A stretch of DNA of 64,000 nucleotides. It comes from Pseudomonas ovata. GTDB taxonomy: Bacteria; Pseudomonadota; Gammaproteobacteria; Pseudomonadales; Pseudomonadaceae. Below the pieces are notes generated by a model. The model searched no databases and was not told the origin of the DNA. It saw only the letters and a list, made by a program, of their open reading frames with translations. Every line of letters starts with the position of its first letter. Positions within the stretch are counted from its first letter, which is position 1. The stretch is from NCBI RefSeq assembly GCF_003131185.1, contig NZ_QFFU01000005.1:265725-329724 (forward strand), in the 5' to 3' direction. The translations under genes were made by a program, and so were the position numbers. Positions 45,251-55,335 of this stretch are shown in pieces.

Positions 45251-46150
45251 TTATCGAACGTCGGCCAGCAATTGGCGCAATGTGTCGTAGCCCTTCTTGG
45301 CGTACGCATAGCTGGGCGCAACGGCCGGGTCCTGCTCGGCCTCGACCACCAGCCAGCCGTGGTAACCGGCCTGGCGCAAGACGTTCAGCAGGGCCGCAAA
45401 GTCGATGTCGCCGTCGCCCGGCACGGTGAAGGTGCCGTTGATGATGCAGTCCGGGAAGCTCCACAGGTTATTGCGCGCCAGTTGCACCACGGCCTTGCGC
45501 ACATCCTTGAAGTGCACATGGCAGACCCGCCCGATGTGCTTGCTCAGCACCGCCAGTGGGTCGCCACCGCCCATGTAGCAGTGGCCTGAATCGAACAGCA
45601 GCCCGACTTCATTGCCGGTCAGGGCCATCAGTTGATCGATGTCGGCCGGCGACTCGACGTAGGCGCCCATGTGGTGGTGATAGGCCAGGCGCACGCCGCG
45701 TGACAGGGTGAAACGCGCAAGCTCGGTGAGTTTGTCGGCGTACTCGCGCCAGGCCGCCTCGGTATGAAAGCGCGGACGTTCGACCAGCGGGATGCGCAGG
45801 CCCTGGATAGAATCGGCGACCTCACCGTAGACCATCACCGTGGCGCCGTTCTGCGCCAGGATGTCCAGGTGCGGACCGATGGCTTCGATTTCCTCGGCCA
45901 CCGAGCGCCGTGCCAGCTGGCTGGAGTACCAGCCCGAGACCAGCGCCAGGCCATAGGGGCGCAAGACATCGCCTACGCCCTTGGCGTCTCTGGGAAACTT
46001 GCCGTTGAGTTCAAAGCCTTCGTAGCCGATCTGCTGGCCCTCGCTTAACGCCGTGGCCAGCGGCGTCTCGCCGCCCAGCGCCGGCAGATCGTCGTTGCTC
46101 CAGGAAATCGGGTTGATGCCAATGCGAATAGAGGTGTCGGAAACAGACAT
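45251..46150 (-). CDS. iolE: Inosose dehydratase
   Basis: A 299-residue TIM-barrel dehydratase that turns 2-keto-myo-inositol into the trihydroxycyclohexanedione used by IolD. Motifs are IGINPISWSNDDLPALGG at the start, ELNGKFPRD, the metal ligands in YHHHMGAYVES, LLFDSGHCYMGGGDP and VHFKDVRK. Located 49 bases after the kinase-aldolase fusion. Confidence 0.95.
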   Translation of the reverse strand: MSVSDTSIRIGINPISWSNDDLPALGGETPLATALSEGQQIGYEGFELNGKFPRDAKGVGDVLRPYGLALVSGWYSSQLARRSVAEEIEAIGPHLDILAQNGATVMVYGEVADSIQGLRIPLVERPRFHTEAAWREYADKLTELARFTLSRGVRLAYHHHMGAYVESPADIDQLMALTGNEVGLLFDSGHCYMGGGDPLAVLSKHIGRVCHVHFKDVRKAVVQLARNNLWSFPDCIINGTFTVPGDGDIDFAALLNVLRQAGYHGWLVVEAEQDPAVAPSYAYAKKGYDTLRQLLADVR

Positions 46151-46199
46151 GGCTGTACCTTTTTGTTGTTATCGCTGAATCATTCGTTAAGGGTGTGCT

Positions 46200-48137
46200 T
46201 CAGGCGCGGCTGGTGCGCCAGGACTCGATCAGGCCGCTGAAGATGTCCTGCACCCGGGCAATCAGGCCTTCATCGTCGATCTCGCCGTTGAGCCAGGCGC
46301 GGCTGGGCTCGCGAAAGATCGTGCGACCCACGGCAAAGCCGCGGCAGGTCTGGCTGTCACGTGCCTGGGCAAAGCCTTCGGCCAACGCCTGCACCGGTGC
46401 ATTCAGGCCCAGCAGCACCACGCCACGGCAGTACGGGTCGCGTTCCTGGATCAGCTCATCGAGCTGGCGCCAGACGTCGGCGTCCTGCGCCTCGATCTTC
46501 CACCAGGCCGGGTAGATGCCCAGGTTGTAGAGGCGCTTCAAGGCGCGGTACATGACATCGGGATGGGTGGACGGATGATCCTTGGGCGGGATGATTTCCA
46601 GCAGCAGTTCATGGCCGCTGGCTTTGGACGCCTCGTACAAGCCCTTGATCTGCGCTTCCTGCTCCAGGCGCAGCAGCGGCTCGTCATCGGGGTGGTATTG
46701 CACCAGGCACTTGATGATTTGCTCGGCCGGCCAGTTGATCAGGTTGCTGCCGATCGAACGGCCATGCTCGAAGGCCAGCGGCCGCGAGCCCTGCACTTCC
46801 ACGGGACGGGCCACCCACCAGCCACGCCCGGTGGCGGCATTGAGCGCGTCCTGGCCGAAACGCTGGTCGGCCAGCAGCCCGACATCAGCCTCGATGCCAC
46901 GCCGGGCCAGGTCGGCTTCGACCCGGGCCACGGCCTGAATGAACAGTTGCTTGAGGTAAGGAATGCTGCTCAGTTCGCGGCCGGCCTGTTGCGCCAGCTC
47001 GACCAGTTGCCCGCGGTGGTCGAAGGCAAAGATGAACAGTTGCTTCCATTGCTTGCGCGGCACGCTGACCTGATGCAGACGTTGCAAGGCCACGTCCTGG
47101 TCGGGCCGGGTGATCGGTACCGGGCTGTTGAACAGGTAATCGAGTTCGGCCGGGGTCGGCATCGCCGGGGCGCAGGCATGGCGCGACACCACCAGGCCGC
47201 CGCAGGCATTGGCCAACTGGCAGCAGCGTTCATCATCGGCGTCCTTGAGCCAGCCACTGAGAAAGCCGGACATGAAGGCATCGCCGGCGCCCAGTACATT
47301 GAGCACCTCGACCCGCACACCTGGATAGATCGCGCCATCTTCCAGGCGCGCCGGAATGGCGCCGTGAATGACCGTGCAGCCTTGCGGACCAAGCTTGACC
47401 ACCAGGGTCGCGGCGCTCAGTTCGCGCACCTTGCGCAAGGCCGTGAGCAAGTCGGTGCTGCCACCGGCAATCAGAAATTCTTCTTCGGTGCCGACGATCA
47501 GGTCGAAGCGCGGCAGGATGCGCTGTACATGCTGGCTGACCTTCTGGTCGGCCACAAAGCGCGTCTCGCCATCAGCCTTGCCGGCCAGGCCCCACAGCAC
47601 CGGACGGTAATCGATGTCCAGCACCCGCCGTACGTTGTGCTTTTCGGCATAGTCGAGCGCCTGGCTGCTGGCGCGGAACACCTGCTCGGTGGAGAAGTGC
47701 GTGCCGGTGATCAGCAGCGCCTTGCTGGAGGCGACCAGTTGCTCGTCGATGTCTTCGGCACGCAGCGCCATGTCGGCACAGTTCTCGCGGTAGAACACCA
47801 GCGGAAAGGTCTCGCGGTCTTTCAGGCCCAGCAGCACCATGGCGGTGAGGCGTTCGGGGTCGCAGCGGATACCGCTGACATCGCAGCCTTCGCGAGCCAG
47901 CGACTCGACCAGAAAGCGGCCCATGTGATCGTCGCCCACCCGGCTGAGCATGGCTGACTTCAGGCCCAGCCGGGCTGTGCCGAAGGCGATGTTGGCGGAC
48001 GAGCCGCCCAGGTATTTGGCAAAACTGGACACGTCTTCAAGGCGTGCGCCGACCTGCTGCGCATAGAGATCGACGCCCAGGCGTCCGAGGCATATCAGAT
48101 CCAACTGACGCCCAGTGGCAAAGCGAGTCTGGCCCAT
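46200..48137 (-). CDS. iolC: Fused 5-dehydro-2-deoxygluconokinase / DUF2090 aldolase-like protein
   Basis: A 645-residue two-domain protein. Residues 1 to about 320 are a PfkB-family sugar kinase (LICLGRLGVDLYAQQ, GGSSANIAFGTARLG, and the catalytic Asp loop NVLGAGDAFMSGFLSGWL). From about residue 355 a second TIM-barrel-like domain follows (LFIFAFDHRGQLVELA, EIIPPKDHPSTHPDV, WKIEAQDADVW), of the DUF2090 type. The kinase makes 2-deoxy-5-keto-gluconate 6-phosphate; the second domain is presumed to split it to DHAP and malonate semialdehyde, replacing a separate IolJ. No separate iolJ is in the cluster, which supports this. First gene of the operon, facing the RpiR regulator. Confidence 0.93.
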   Translation of the reverse strand: MGQTRFATGRQLDLICLGRLGVDLYAQQVGARLEDVSSFAKYLGGSSANIAFGTARLGLKSAMLSRVGDDHMGRFLVESLAREGCDVSGIRCDPERLTAMVLLGLKDRETFPLVFYRENCADMALRAEDIDEQLVASSKALLITGTHFSTEQVFRASSQALDYAEKHNVRRVLDIDYRPVLWGLAGKADGETRFVADQKVSQHVQRILPRFDLIVGTEEEFLIAGGSTDLLTALRKVRELSAATLVVKLGPQGCTVIHGAIPARLEDGAIYPGVRVEVLNVLGAGDAFMSGFLSGWLKDADDERCCQLANACGGLVVSRHACAPAMPTPAELDYLFNSPVPITRPDQDVALQRLHQVSVPRKQWKQLFIFAFDHRGQLVELAQQAGRELSSIPYLKQLFIQAVARVEADLARRGIEADVGLLADQRFGQDALNAATGRGWWVARPVEVQGSRPLAFEHGRSIGSNLINWPAEQIIKCLVQYHPDDEPLLRLEQEAQIKGLYEASKASGHELLLEIIPPKDHPSTHPDVMYRALKRLYNLGIYPAWWKIEAQDADVWRQLDELIQERDPYCRGVVLLGLNAPVQALAEGFAQARDSQTCRGFAVGRTIFREPSRAWLNGEIDDEGLIARVQDIFSGLIESWRTSRA

Positions 48138-48259
48138 GGTGGCTCCTGTTATTTTTATCAGCCTGCATCACGCACAACTGCCGCGCGAAATGTTCTTGGT
48201 GTGGGCAGACTAGAACGTCTCGCCCCACCAATCAATATTTATTCTATAATTTTTTCTAT

Positions 48260-48275
48260 TGGAAAATTTATTCCA
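48260..48275. promoter_or_regulatory. Putative RpiR (IolR) operator between iolC and the regulator
   Basis: TGGAA-AATTTA-TTCCA, a perfect 5-bp inverted repeat with a 6-base spacer, in AT-rich DNA between the divergent units. It shares core and spacing with the transporter-promoter site at 36488-36505. A TATAAT (48245-48250) lies just to its left. Confidence 0.65.
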
Positions 48276-48422
48276 CAACCAGCCAGGCGCCCCGTTACCC
48301 GTCGAGGTAGGTTAAAGTGGCCAGGGGCTTTGCCTGCCCACCGTGGTTGCCTGGGCCGTGATCGATCGGGTTTGCCTGACGAAACGCGCGCCATAGAAGA
48401 ACAAGCAAGAAGGATTGAAGTC

Positions 48423-49328
48423 ATGTCCAGCATCGAGCCGCCGTCCCAGCCAGACACCGTCGCTGCCGTTCCGATCAGCGCCGACGACCTGTTGCGCATG
48501 ATCACCGAGCAGTACGAAGAATTGCCGCGCCAGCTCAAGCGCATTGCCAGCTACATGAGCCAGCAGAGCGGGCGGATCATGGTCGATCGCATCAGCGATA
48601 TCGCCCGCGAGTGCGAGGTTCACCCTTCGGCCATCGTGCGGTTTTCGCAGCGCTTCGGTTTCAGTGGCTTCAGCGAAATGCAGGCACTGTTTCGCGATGC
48701 CTATACGCACAAGACCACGCCGGTGCAGAACTACCAGCAACGCATCCGCAGCATGATCGCCGACAAGGCGCACAAGGCCGGGGCCGGCGACCTGGCACGT
48801 GAATGTGTGAATGCAACCTTGTCTGGCCTGGAGCGCCTGAGCGACGACCTTGATGACGAAGCCTTCGAGAAAGCCGTCGACCTGGTGGTCAACGCTGAAA
48901 ACATCTATGTGGTGGGGGTGCGCCGCTCGTTTGCCGTGGCGGATTACCTGGTCTACAACCTGCAGCACACCAACAAGCGCATCCATTTGATTTCCGGGCT
49001 GGGCGGCGGCTATCGCGAGCAGATGCGCAGCATCCGTTCCACCGACCTGCTGATCGCCATCAGCTTTACCCCGTACGGCAAGGAAACCCAGCACTGCCTG
49101 CGCATCGCCCAGCACAACCAGGCCAAGACCCTGATCATTACCGACAGCAACCTGTCGCCGCTGGCCAAGCGGGCCAATTCGGTGTTGCTGGTCAATGAAG
49201 GCAGCTCGTTCGCCTTCCGCTCATTGAGTGCCACCTTGTGCCTGTGCCAGGCGCTTTTTATCGCCGTGGCGTACCGGCTGGAATTGAAGGTCGACGAGAT
49301 TCACGAGCAGGTGGATCTGGAGGATTGA
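48423..49328 (+). CDS. RpiR-family regulator of inositol genes
   Basis: A 301-residue regulator. The N-terminal HTH_6 domain (RIMVDRISDIARECEVHPSAIVRFSQRFGFSGFSEMQALFRDAY) is followed by a SIS sugar-phosphate-binding domain (NIYVVGVRRSFAVADYLVYNLQHTN, LLIAISFTPYGKETQHCLRIA). It diverges from iolC, the usual place for IolR in proteobacteria. The inducer is probably a phosphorylated pathway intermediate bound by the SIS domain. ATG 48423 has AAGGA upstream; an open frame from 48201 crosses the operator and is rejected. Confidence 0.9.
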   Translation: MSSIEPPSQPDTVAAVPISADDLLRMITEQYEELPRQLKRIASYMSQQSGRIMVDRISDIARECEVHPSAIVRFSQRFGFSGFSEMQALFRDAYTHKTTPVQNYQQRIRSMIADKAHKAGAGDLARECVNATLSGLERLSDDLDDEAFEKAVDLVVNAENIYVVGVRRSFAVADYLVYNLQHTNKRIHLISGLGGGYREQMRSIRSTDLLIAISFTPYGKETQHCLRIAQHNQAKTLIITDSNLSPLAKRANSVLLVNEGSSFAFRSLSATLCLCQALFIAVAYRLELKVDEIHEQVDLED

Positions 49329-49360
49329 ATGTCCGCGTCAGGCAGCAAGTGCCACTATTG

Positions 49361-49389
49361 CCCGAGGCCGCGTCGAACGCGGCCTCGGG
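49361..49389 (+). terminator. Strong hairpin after the RpiR gene
   Basis: A perfect 12-bp stem (CCCGAGGCCGCG and complement) with loop TCGAA lies 33 bases after the stop. No long T-run, but position and strength make it the likely end of that transcript. The rest of the gap to 49588 shows nothing else. Confidence 0.7.
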
Positions 49390-49588
49390 CGTTCTGCACC
49401 GGGCCTTTCCCTTCTGTCGGCGGCTGACAAATGGGTTGTACAAAAATCAGGAATGCCCTCTATAGTGCCATCACTGCACAGGACAGCATGTGTGCCTGCT
49501 CCCAGCCCCACCGGGCGCCCCAGGATCCGGGCCAGGTACATAGAAGACATGGACCGAAACCGTGTGCCATCTCTTTGCGAGTCATACC

Positions 49589-50905
49589 ATGATGCTATTC
49601 AATTCCAACAAGAAAGTCCTCGCCGCCCTCCAGCAGACCATCGACCAGCAAGCGTGCCTGCTGGAAGCCATCAATCGCTCGATGGCCAGCGTCGAGTTCG
49701 ACCTCAATGGCAACGTCCTGCACGCCAACGAAAACTTTCTCAAAGTCATGGGCTATCGTCTGGAAGACATCCTGGGCAAGCACCACCGGATCTTCTGCAC
49801 CGCCGACGATGTACGCAGCCCCGAGTACGACAAGCTCTGGACCCGCCTGCGCGCCGGCGATTTCGTCAGCCAGACGTTTCACCGGGTCGGGCGCGAAGGC
49901 CGTACCGTCTGGCTCGAGGCCAGCTACAACCCGGTGCGCGACAGCACCGGCAAGGTGTTGAAGGTCGTGAAGTACGCCACCGATGTCACCGCCCGCATCG
50001 AGGAGGCCAATGAAGCGCGCAACAAGCTGCACGCCATTGACCGCGCGATGGCGATCGTCGAGTTTGACCTTGAGGGCCGCATTCTCAAGGTTAACGCCAA
50101 CCTGAGCCAGACCATGGGCTACAGCGAGGCCGAACTGGTCGGCAAGAACCACAGCATGCTGTGCCCGAGCGAGGTGGCCAACAGCAGCGAATACGCCGAC
50201 TTCTGGCGGCGCCTGAACAAGGGCGAATTCTTCAGCGGGCAGTTCAAACGTGTAGGCCGCCATGGCCAGGTCCGCTGGATGGAGGCCACCTACAATCCGG
50301 TGTACGACGCTGATGGCAAACTGCACCGTATCGTCAAGTTTGCCTCCGACATCACTCCGCGGGTCGAGGAGCACGAACGCGATGCCAGCAGCGCCGCCCA
50401 GGCGTATCACATTTCGGTAGAGACCCGTAAGGTCACTGAACACGGCACTGAGGTGATTCAGCAGGCGGCCAGTGAGATGCGTCAGATTTCGATGAACATC
50501 GAGGATTCTTCACGCATCGTTGCGCAACTGGGCGCCCGTTCCGAGCAGATCACCGCCATCGTCAACACCATTCGCAGCATTGCCGACCAGACCAACCTGC
50601 TGGCCCTCAATGCCGCCATCGAGGCTGCCCGCGCTGGCGATCAGGGCCGCGGTTTTGCAGTAGTGGCTGATGAAGTAAGGCAACTGGCCGGTCGCACCAG
50701 CCGTTCGACGGCCGAGATCTCCGAAATGATCGGCATGATCCAGACCGAAACCCGCCAGGCCATCGACAGCATGGACAACACCCGCAGCAATGCGATCAAG
50801 GGTGTCGACCTGGCAGACCAGGCCGGCTCTGTGATCGTCAAAATCAGCGAAGGCACCAACAATGCGGTGGACGCCGTAAAGATGTTTGCCCGGCTGGGGC
50901 ATTGA
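49589..50905 (+). CDS. Soluble double-PAS chemoreceptor (BdlA-like)
   Basis: A 438-residue protein with no membrane segment. PAS 1 spans about residues 20-140 ([24 protein letters not shown]) and PAS 2 about 145-260 ([24 protein letters not shown]); the two are near-duplicates. Residues 290-438 are a short MCP signalling domain with tip [40 protein letters not shown]. aeruginosa BdlA has this build and controls biofilm dispersal. The start is uncertain among 49562 (GTG), 49589 and 49592. Confidence 0.88.
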   Translation: MMLFNSNKKVLAALQQTIDQQACLLEAINRSMASVEFDLNGNVLHANENFLKVMGYRLEDILGKHHRIFCTADDVRSPEYDKLWTRLRAGDFVSQTFHRVGREGRTVWLEASYNPVRDSTGKVLKVVKYATDVTARIEEANEARNKLHAIDRAMAIVEFDLEGRILKVNANLSQTMGYSEAELVGKNHSMLCPSEVANSSEYADFWRRLNKGEFFSGQFKRVGRHGQVRWMEATYNPVYDADGKLHRIVKFASDITPRVEEHERDASSAAQAYHISVETRKVTEHGTEVIQQAASEMRQISMNIEDSSRIVAQLGARSEQITAIVNTIRSIADQTNLLALNAAIEAARAGDQGRGFAVVADEVRQLAGRTSRSTAEISEMIGMIQTETRQAIDSMDNTRSNAIKGVDLADQAGSVIVKISEGTNNAVDAVKMFARLGH

Positions 50906-50920
50906 TTGACCGCCGGGGGA

Positions 50921-51919
50921 CTAGTCCCCCGACTGGCCTTGCGTTTTCTCGCGGTTTTTCGCACTGATGCGCTTGGCGCTCTTCTCCAGCACCAGGTACA
51001 CCACCACGGCGAGCATCAACGGCAACAGGAAGTAGATCGCCCGGTAACCGATCAACGCGGCCAGCAAGGTGCCCTTGGAAAACTGGTGTGCCAAAAGCGT
51101 AATGAACACGGTTTCCAGCACCCCGAGCCCGGCCGGAATATGGGTGATGACCCCGGCAATGCTGCTGATCAGCAGCACGCCCAGAATGGCCGGGTAAAAG
51201 GCTTTTTCCGGCAACAGCGTGAAAATCACCATGGCCATCAGCGACCAGTTCAGCGCGCCAAGGCTGGCCTGGATCAGTGCCTGGGTCAGCGACGGCAGGG
51301 TCAGTTCCTGGCCACGGATCGTCCATGAACGCCGCTTGGAAAACCGGCAGGCCAGCAGGTACGCCAGGCACACCGCCAGCAAGGCCACACCGATCAGTTG
51401 CAGGCTGCCGCTGCCAATGGACCACTCCGGTGGCAACTTCAGAAAGCCCATGGCGAACACAAACCCGGCCAGCAGCATGTAGCCCAGCCAGTTGGTGATC
51501 AGGCTCAGGCTCAGCACCCGCGTAATGGTCGGTACATCCAGTCCCAGTCGCGAATACAGCCGGTAGCGCAAAGCGATACCGCCGACCCAGGAACTGAGGT
51601 TGAGGTTGAAGGCATAGCAGACGAACGTCACCGGGATGATCTGCGCGACGCTCAGTTTATGCCGGGTGTAATACCGCGCCAGAATGTCGAAGCCGCAGTA
51701 GGTCAGGTAGCTGGCCGCCGCCACCAGTGCCGCGATGGCCAGGGTGCTGGCCTTGTAGGATTGCAGAGCCTTCTTGACCTCCTGCCAGTCGATGTTCTTG
51801 ATCAGCATGAACAGCAGTATCGGTACGGCAATGAAGAAAAACAGCTTGAGCAGACGCTTGGCCCATACCCAACGTGGCGAAGCCTGACTGGAATCTTGCG
51901 TAGCGCTGGCCTGGCTCAT
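50921..51919 (-). CDS. ybhN: YbhN-family (lysylphosphatidylglycerol synthase TM-like) membrane protein
   Basis: A 332-residue inner-membrane protein with about eight hydrophobic segments (LLKLFFFIAVPILLFMLI; AFNLNLSSWVGGIALRYRLY; ISSIAGVITHIPAGLGVLE, the family hallmark). It matches the transmembrane half of MprF-type flippases, without the aminoacyl transferase domain. The start is ATG 51919 behind AGGAG, overlapping the clsB-like stop by 4 bases. With its two upstream partners it mirrors E. coli ybhP-clsB-ybhN, a phospholipid-related set. Confidence 0.85.
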   Translation of the reverse strand: MSQASATQDSSQASPRWVWAKRLLKLFFFIAVPILLFMLIKNIDWQEVKKALQSYKASTLAIAALVAAASYLTYCGFDILARYYTRHKLSVAQIIPVTFVCYAFNLNLSSWVGGIALRYRLYSRLGLDVPTITRVLSLSLITNWLGYMLLAGFVFAMGFLKLPPEWSIGSGSLQLIGVALLAVCLAYLLACRFSKRRSWTIRGQELTLPSLTQALIQASLGALNWSLMAMVIFTLLPEKAFYPAILGVLLISSIAGVITHIPAGLGVLETVFITLLAHQFSKGTLLAALIGYRAIYFLLPLMLAVVVYLVLEKSAKRISAKNREKTQGQSGD

Positions 51920-53166
51920 GATGGTTTCTCCTGACTGGGCATTTCCTGAACCGCATCCTGTTGCTGCTTGATGACCTTTGCCTCCGGCATGATGTCGGCC
52001 GCCCGCAAGGGCTTCAGGCGCAGGCCATGGACCGGGAACAGACCGGCAATCGCCGGAAAATGACGCAGGAAGTGAAAGCACAGAAAGATCATTGGCGCCC
52101 GCCACCATTGCCCGCGCGCCGCGCCCTTGAGCGTGATCGGCACACTGTGCGCAGCGGCCAGCCCCAGCAGGTGATCCTGCAGGTGCTGATTCAGGGCCGC
52201 ATCACGAATGAACAGGTTGGCTTCCAGGTTCAGGGCCAGGCTCAAGGGGTCCAGGTTGCTGGAGCCTACCGTGGACCATTCATGGTCGATCAGCGCCACC
52301 TTGCCGTGCAGGGCACGCTGCTTGTACTCGTGGATCACCACGCCGTCGCGCAGCAGGTAGGTGTAGGTCAGGCGCGAGCAGACCCGCACGAACGGCATGT
52401 CCGGCTTGCCTTGCAGAATCAGCGTGACCTTGACCCCGCGCCGGGCGGCATTGCGCAACTCGCGCAAAAAACGGTAGCTGGGAAAGAAGTAGGCGTTGGC
52501 CAGGGTAATGCGCGATCTGGCCTGGCGAATGGCCTTGAGGTACTGCTCTTCGATGTCGGTGGTGTGCTGGCGGTTGTCGCGCTCGGCCAGCAGCATGCGC
52601 GCGGTGCCGGCACGTTCGAGTGTCAGCGGCACCGGCTTGAGCCCTTCGCGAACGGTCTGGCTGAGCATCTGCAGGGTGCTGCGGTGAATGTCAGCCAGGA
52701 TCGGCCCACGCACCCGTACGGCATAGTCCTGCTTGGCAGTCAGCCCGGTGTCGGTCATGTGGTCGACGCTGTAGTTGATGCCGCCGATGAACGCCTGTTC
52801 GCCGTCGATCACCACCACCTTGCGGTGCAGGCGGCGAAACAGGTTGGTGCGCATGCCCATCAGCCGTGGCTGCGGGTCGAACAGCTGGATCTGGATGCCG
52901 GCATCGATCATCTGCTTGACGAACACCGAACTCAAATCGCAGGTGCCGTAGTCGTCGACCGTCACCACCACCTGCGCGCCGTTGTGCGCCGCCTGGATCA
53001 GCGCCTGTTGCAGCGCTTCGCCGACGCGGTCTTCAAAAATGATGAACGTCTCCACCAGCACTTGTCGACGCGCCTGACGCATGGCGTCGAACACCGCACT
53101 GTAGAAATCCTCGCCATTGATCAGCAACTCCACCGAGTTACCGTCGCACCATTGTGCTTCACTCAT
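51916..53166 (-). CDS. clsB: Cardiolipin synthase B-type phospholipase D protein
   Basis: A 416-residue PLD-superfamily enzyme with two HKD motifs: [20 protein letters not shown] near residue 115 and [20 protein letters not shown] near residue 295. It makes cardiolipin from phosphatidylglycerol (ClsB can also use other partners). No N-terminal membrane anchors, unlike ClsA. Its start overlaps the upstream phosphatase-fold gene by 4 bases and its stop overlaps ybhN by 4 bases. Confidence 0.92.
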   Translation of the reverse strand: MSEAQWCDGNSVELLINGEDFYSAVFDAMRQARRQVLVETFIIFEDRVGEALQQALIQAAHNGAQVVVTVDDYGTCDLSSVFVKQMIDAGIQIQLFDPQPRLMGMRTNLFRRLHRKVVVIDGEQAFIGGINYSVDHMTDTGLTAKQDYAVRVRGPILADIHRSTLQMLSQTVREGLKPVPLTLERAGTARMLLAERDNRQHTTDIEEQYLKAIRQARSRITLANAYFFPSYRFLRELRNAARRGVKVTLILQGKPDMPFVRVCSRLTYTYLLRDGVVIHEYKQRALHGKVALIDHEWSTVGSSNLDPLSLALNLEANLFIRDAALNQHLQDHLLGLAAAHSVPITLKGAARGQWWRAPMIFLCFHFLRHFPAIAGLFPVHGLRLKPLRAADIMPEAKVIKQQQDAVQEMPSQEKPS

Positions 53167-53945
53167 AAAGTCACCTCCACCGCCAACGGTGCATGATCGG
53201 AAAGATGTGACCAGGGCCGGTTACTCAGCACGTGTGGTCTTCTGGATGTGGCATTGGCCACGTAGATACGGTCCAGCCGCAGCAAGGGCCAGCGGGCCGG
53301 AAAGCTTTTGGCCGGTGCCCCGGCATGACGCACGAACACCTCATGCAAGCCGGTGCCCTCAAGCAAGGCATCGGCGCGCTGGCGCCAGTCGTTGAAGTCG
53401 CCGGCAACGATCACAGGCTCCCCTTCGGGCAGACGCTTGACCAGTTGCGCCATCAGGCCGATCTGCTCTTCGCGGTGTTTTTCACGCAGGCCCAGGTGCA
53501 CGCAGATCGCATGTACATGGCCGCAACCAGGCACATCCAGCACGCAATGCAGCAGCCCGCGCTGCTCGGTGCCATGAATCGAAACGTCAAGGTTTTCGTG
53601 GCGCACGATCGGGTATTTGGACAGCAGTGCATTGCCATGATCGCCGTCCGGGTACACGGCATTGCGCCCGTAGGCGAAGTCGCTCCACATGCTGTCGGCC
53701 AGAAACTCGTATTGCGACAGCGTCGGCCAGCCTTTGACGCGACTGGCATGGCGCTGGTGCTCACCATGCACTTCCTGGAGAAACACGATGTCGGCTGACA
53801 CGCTGCGCACGGCATCGCGCAACTCCGGGAGGATGAAGCGGCGATTGAGAAAGCCAAAGCCCATGTGCATGTTCATGCTCAGTACATTGATCGAAAGGGC
53901 CGATACCGGCTGTGGGTGGCCGACAGGCGTATTGGCTCGGGTCAA
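53163..53945 (-). CDS. ybhP: Endonuclease/exonuclease/phosphatase-family protein (YbhP-like)
   Basis: A 260-residue EEP-fold hydrolase. Motifs are [25 protein letters not shown] (metal-binding Glu), [12 protein letters not shown] and the final [13 protein letters not shown] (catalytic Asp-His). In the E. coli ybhPON order it precedes clsB; the substrate is unknown, a phosphoester linked to membrane lipids being plausible. The start could be 53945 or a downstream Met (INVLSMNMH region). Confidence 0.85.
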   Translation of the reverse strand: MTRANTPVGHPQPVSALSINVLSMNMHMGFGFLNRRFILPELRDAVRSVSADIVFLQEVHGEHQRHASRVKGWPTLSQYEFLADSMWSDFAYGRNAVYPDGDHGNALLSKYPIVRHENLDVSIHGTEQRGLLHCVLDVPGCGHVHAICVHLGLREKHREEQIGLMAQLVKRLPEGEPVIVAGDFNDWRQRADALLEGTGLHEVFVRHAGAPAKSFPARWPLLRLDRIYVANATSRRPHVLSNRPWSHLSDHAPLAVEVTL

Positions 53946-54167
53946 GAACGCTCACTCCTTATCTCGTCCGGCGGCGGCAAACAGACACCGGGCGCCACAT
54001 TATTCAAAGCATATGAAGCCTGTCGAACGGGCAGGTTCCGTGCTGAATAACCAATGAATACAGGCAACCGCCGGTCAACCGGGACTGAACTTTTCGAGGC
54101 CGCCAGGGCTCATCCGAATACAGGTCCGCACAAAAGCACAGGCCTGTCATTGATTGAGGGATCGATC

Positions 54168-54599
54168 ATGAAAGGTGTGATCGCATTGATTGCCAGCCTG
54201 GGGTATTCGCTGGCGTGGGGCGAGGCGTGCGATGTACGCACCGAACAGGCCAGCGAGCAGGTGCCGGTGGTGCAGACGCACATCTGTTACGAGTACGCGC
54301 ACATGCCCGAGGGTTCGATCAACTGGTCATGCAGCCGTGAAGACCAGGGGGTCAGCCCCAGCACCAAGCAAAGGGTGGCGCACTGCCCGGCCGATGCACG
54401 GGCCTCCTGCACGGCCACCCTGACCGCCGAATCATTGAGCAACGAACGCTCGGCCAGCCGCGATCCCGGACAGGACCCACCGACCATTCCCGAAGGCGCA
54501 CAAATCATCACTTGGTATTACCAGATCGAACAGCAGGCCCAGGCCCGCAACGACTGTGAAAACAACGGTGGCATCTTCCAGCTCAAGACCACGCAATGA
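54168..54599 (+). CDS. Secreted cysteine-containing hypothetical protein
   Basis: A 143-residue protein not recognised. The start ATG 54168 opens a short signal peptide (MKGVIALIASLGYSLAWGEA). The mature part has six cysteines, suggesting disulfides in the periplasm, and short motifs THICYEYAHMPEGSINWSC and ITWYYQIEQQAQARNDC. GAGG lies about 9 bases upstream. It stands alone; the longer frame from 54054 lacks support. Confidence 0.7.
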   Translation: MKGVIALIASLGYSLAWGEACDVRTEQASEQVPVVQTHICYEYAHMPEGSINWSCSREDQGVSPSTKQRVAHCPADARASCTATLTAESLSNERSASRDPGQDPPTIPEGAQIITWYYQIEQQAQARNDCENNGGIFQLKTTQ

Positions 54600-54683
54600 T
54601 CAGCCAGGACTCAGGCATGTACCTTGCTTGCGATTACACAACAATCCTTTTCATGGCGCTTTGCTGACCACAAGGACCCTGCC

Positions 54684-55223
54684 TTGGCTGATTTGCCTGA
54701 CCAACGCTATTCTCACAGAGCTCGCTGGCTGCACTGGCTCATGGCCGGCCTGGTGATCCTGGCCTATTGCCTGATTCTGAGCCGCACCCAGTTCACCCGG
54801 GGGTCGGAGTACCGCGTACTGGTGGTGCAGAGCCATTACTGGACCGGCCTGCTGCTGCTGGGCCTGGCCTTTTTCCGCCTGGCCGAGCGCCGCCGCCATG
54901 CACCACCGGCCATTACCCCGCCGCTGCAGGGCACCTTGCGCCGCGTGGCCACCCTGACGCATTACCTGATGTACGCTTTTCTGTTCGTCCAGCCGGTGCT
55001 GGGCCTGCTGACGGTGATGGTGGAAAAAGGCGCCCTGCCGATCCTGTTCACCGACGCCGCCATTCCCTGGCCGCTGCCGACGTCAGGGCGGACGGCGGAG
55101 TATTTCGAAGACCTGCACAAGCTGTTTGCCACCCTGTTCTATTATGTCGCCGGTCTGCATGTGGTAGCGGCGCTCTGGCATCACTTCATTCGCAAGGACG
55201 ATACGCTCAAGCGAATGCTGTAA
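54684..55223 (+). CDS. Cytochrome b561-type membrane protein
   Basis: A 179-residue four-helix cytochrome b (YodB/CybB class) carrying electrons in the inner membrane. Heme-ligand histidines are in ARWLHWLMAGLVILAYCL, RVLVVQSHYWTGLLLLGL, RRVATLTHYLMYAFLFVQP and YYVAGLHVVAALWHHFI. The start was set at TTG 54684, with AAGGA 7 bases before it; a TTG at 54624 is the alternative, and no in-frame ATG fits. Confidence 0.85.
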   Translation: MADLPDQRYSHRARWLHWLMAGLVILAYCLILSRTQFTRGSEYRVLVVQSHYWTGLLLLGLAFFRLAERRRHAPPAITPPLQGTLRRVATLTHYLMYAFLFVQPVLGLLTVMVEKGALPILFTDAAIPWPLPTSGRTAEYFEDLHKLFATLFYYVAGLHVVAALWHHFIRKDDTLKRML

Positions 55224-55335
55224 AGCAGGTGGGAATTTTCGACACATGCAGGCGCACGATTAAAACCGCAGGCTATGATGCGCGCCGACCTGTTTCGCCT
55301 CTCTTTTATTCTGCCTTTGAATTCAAGGACATTTC

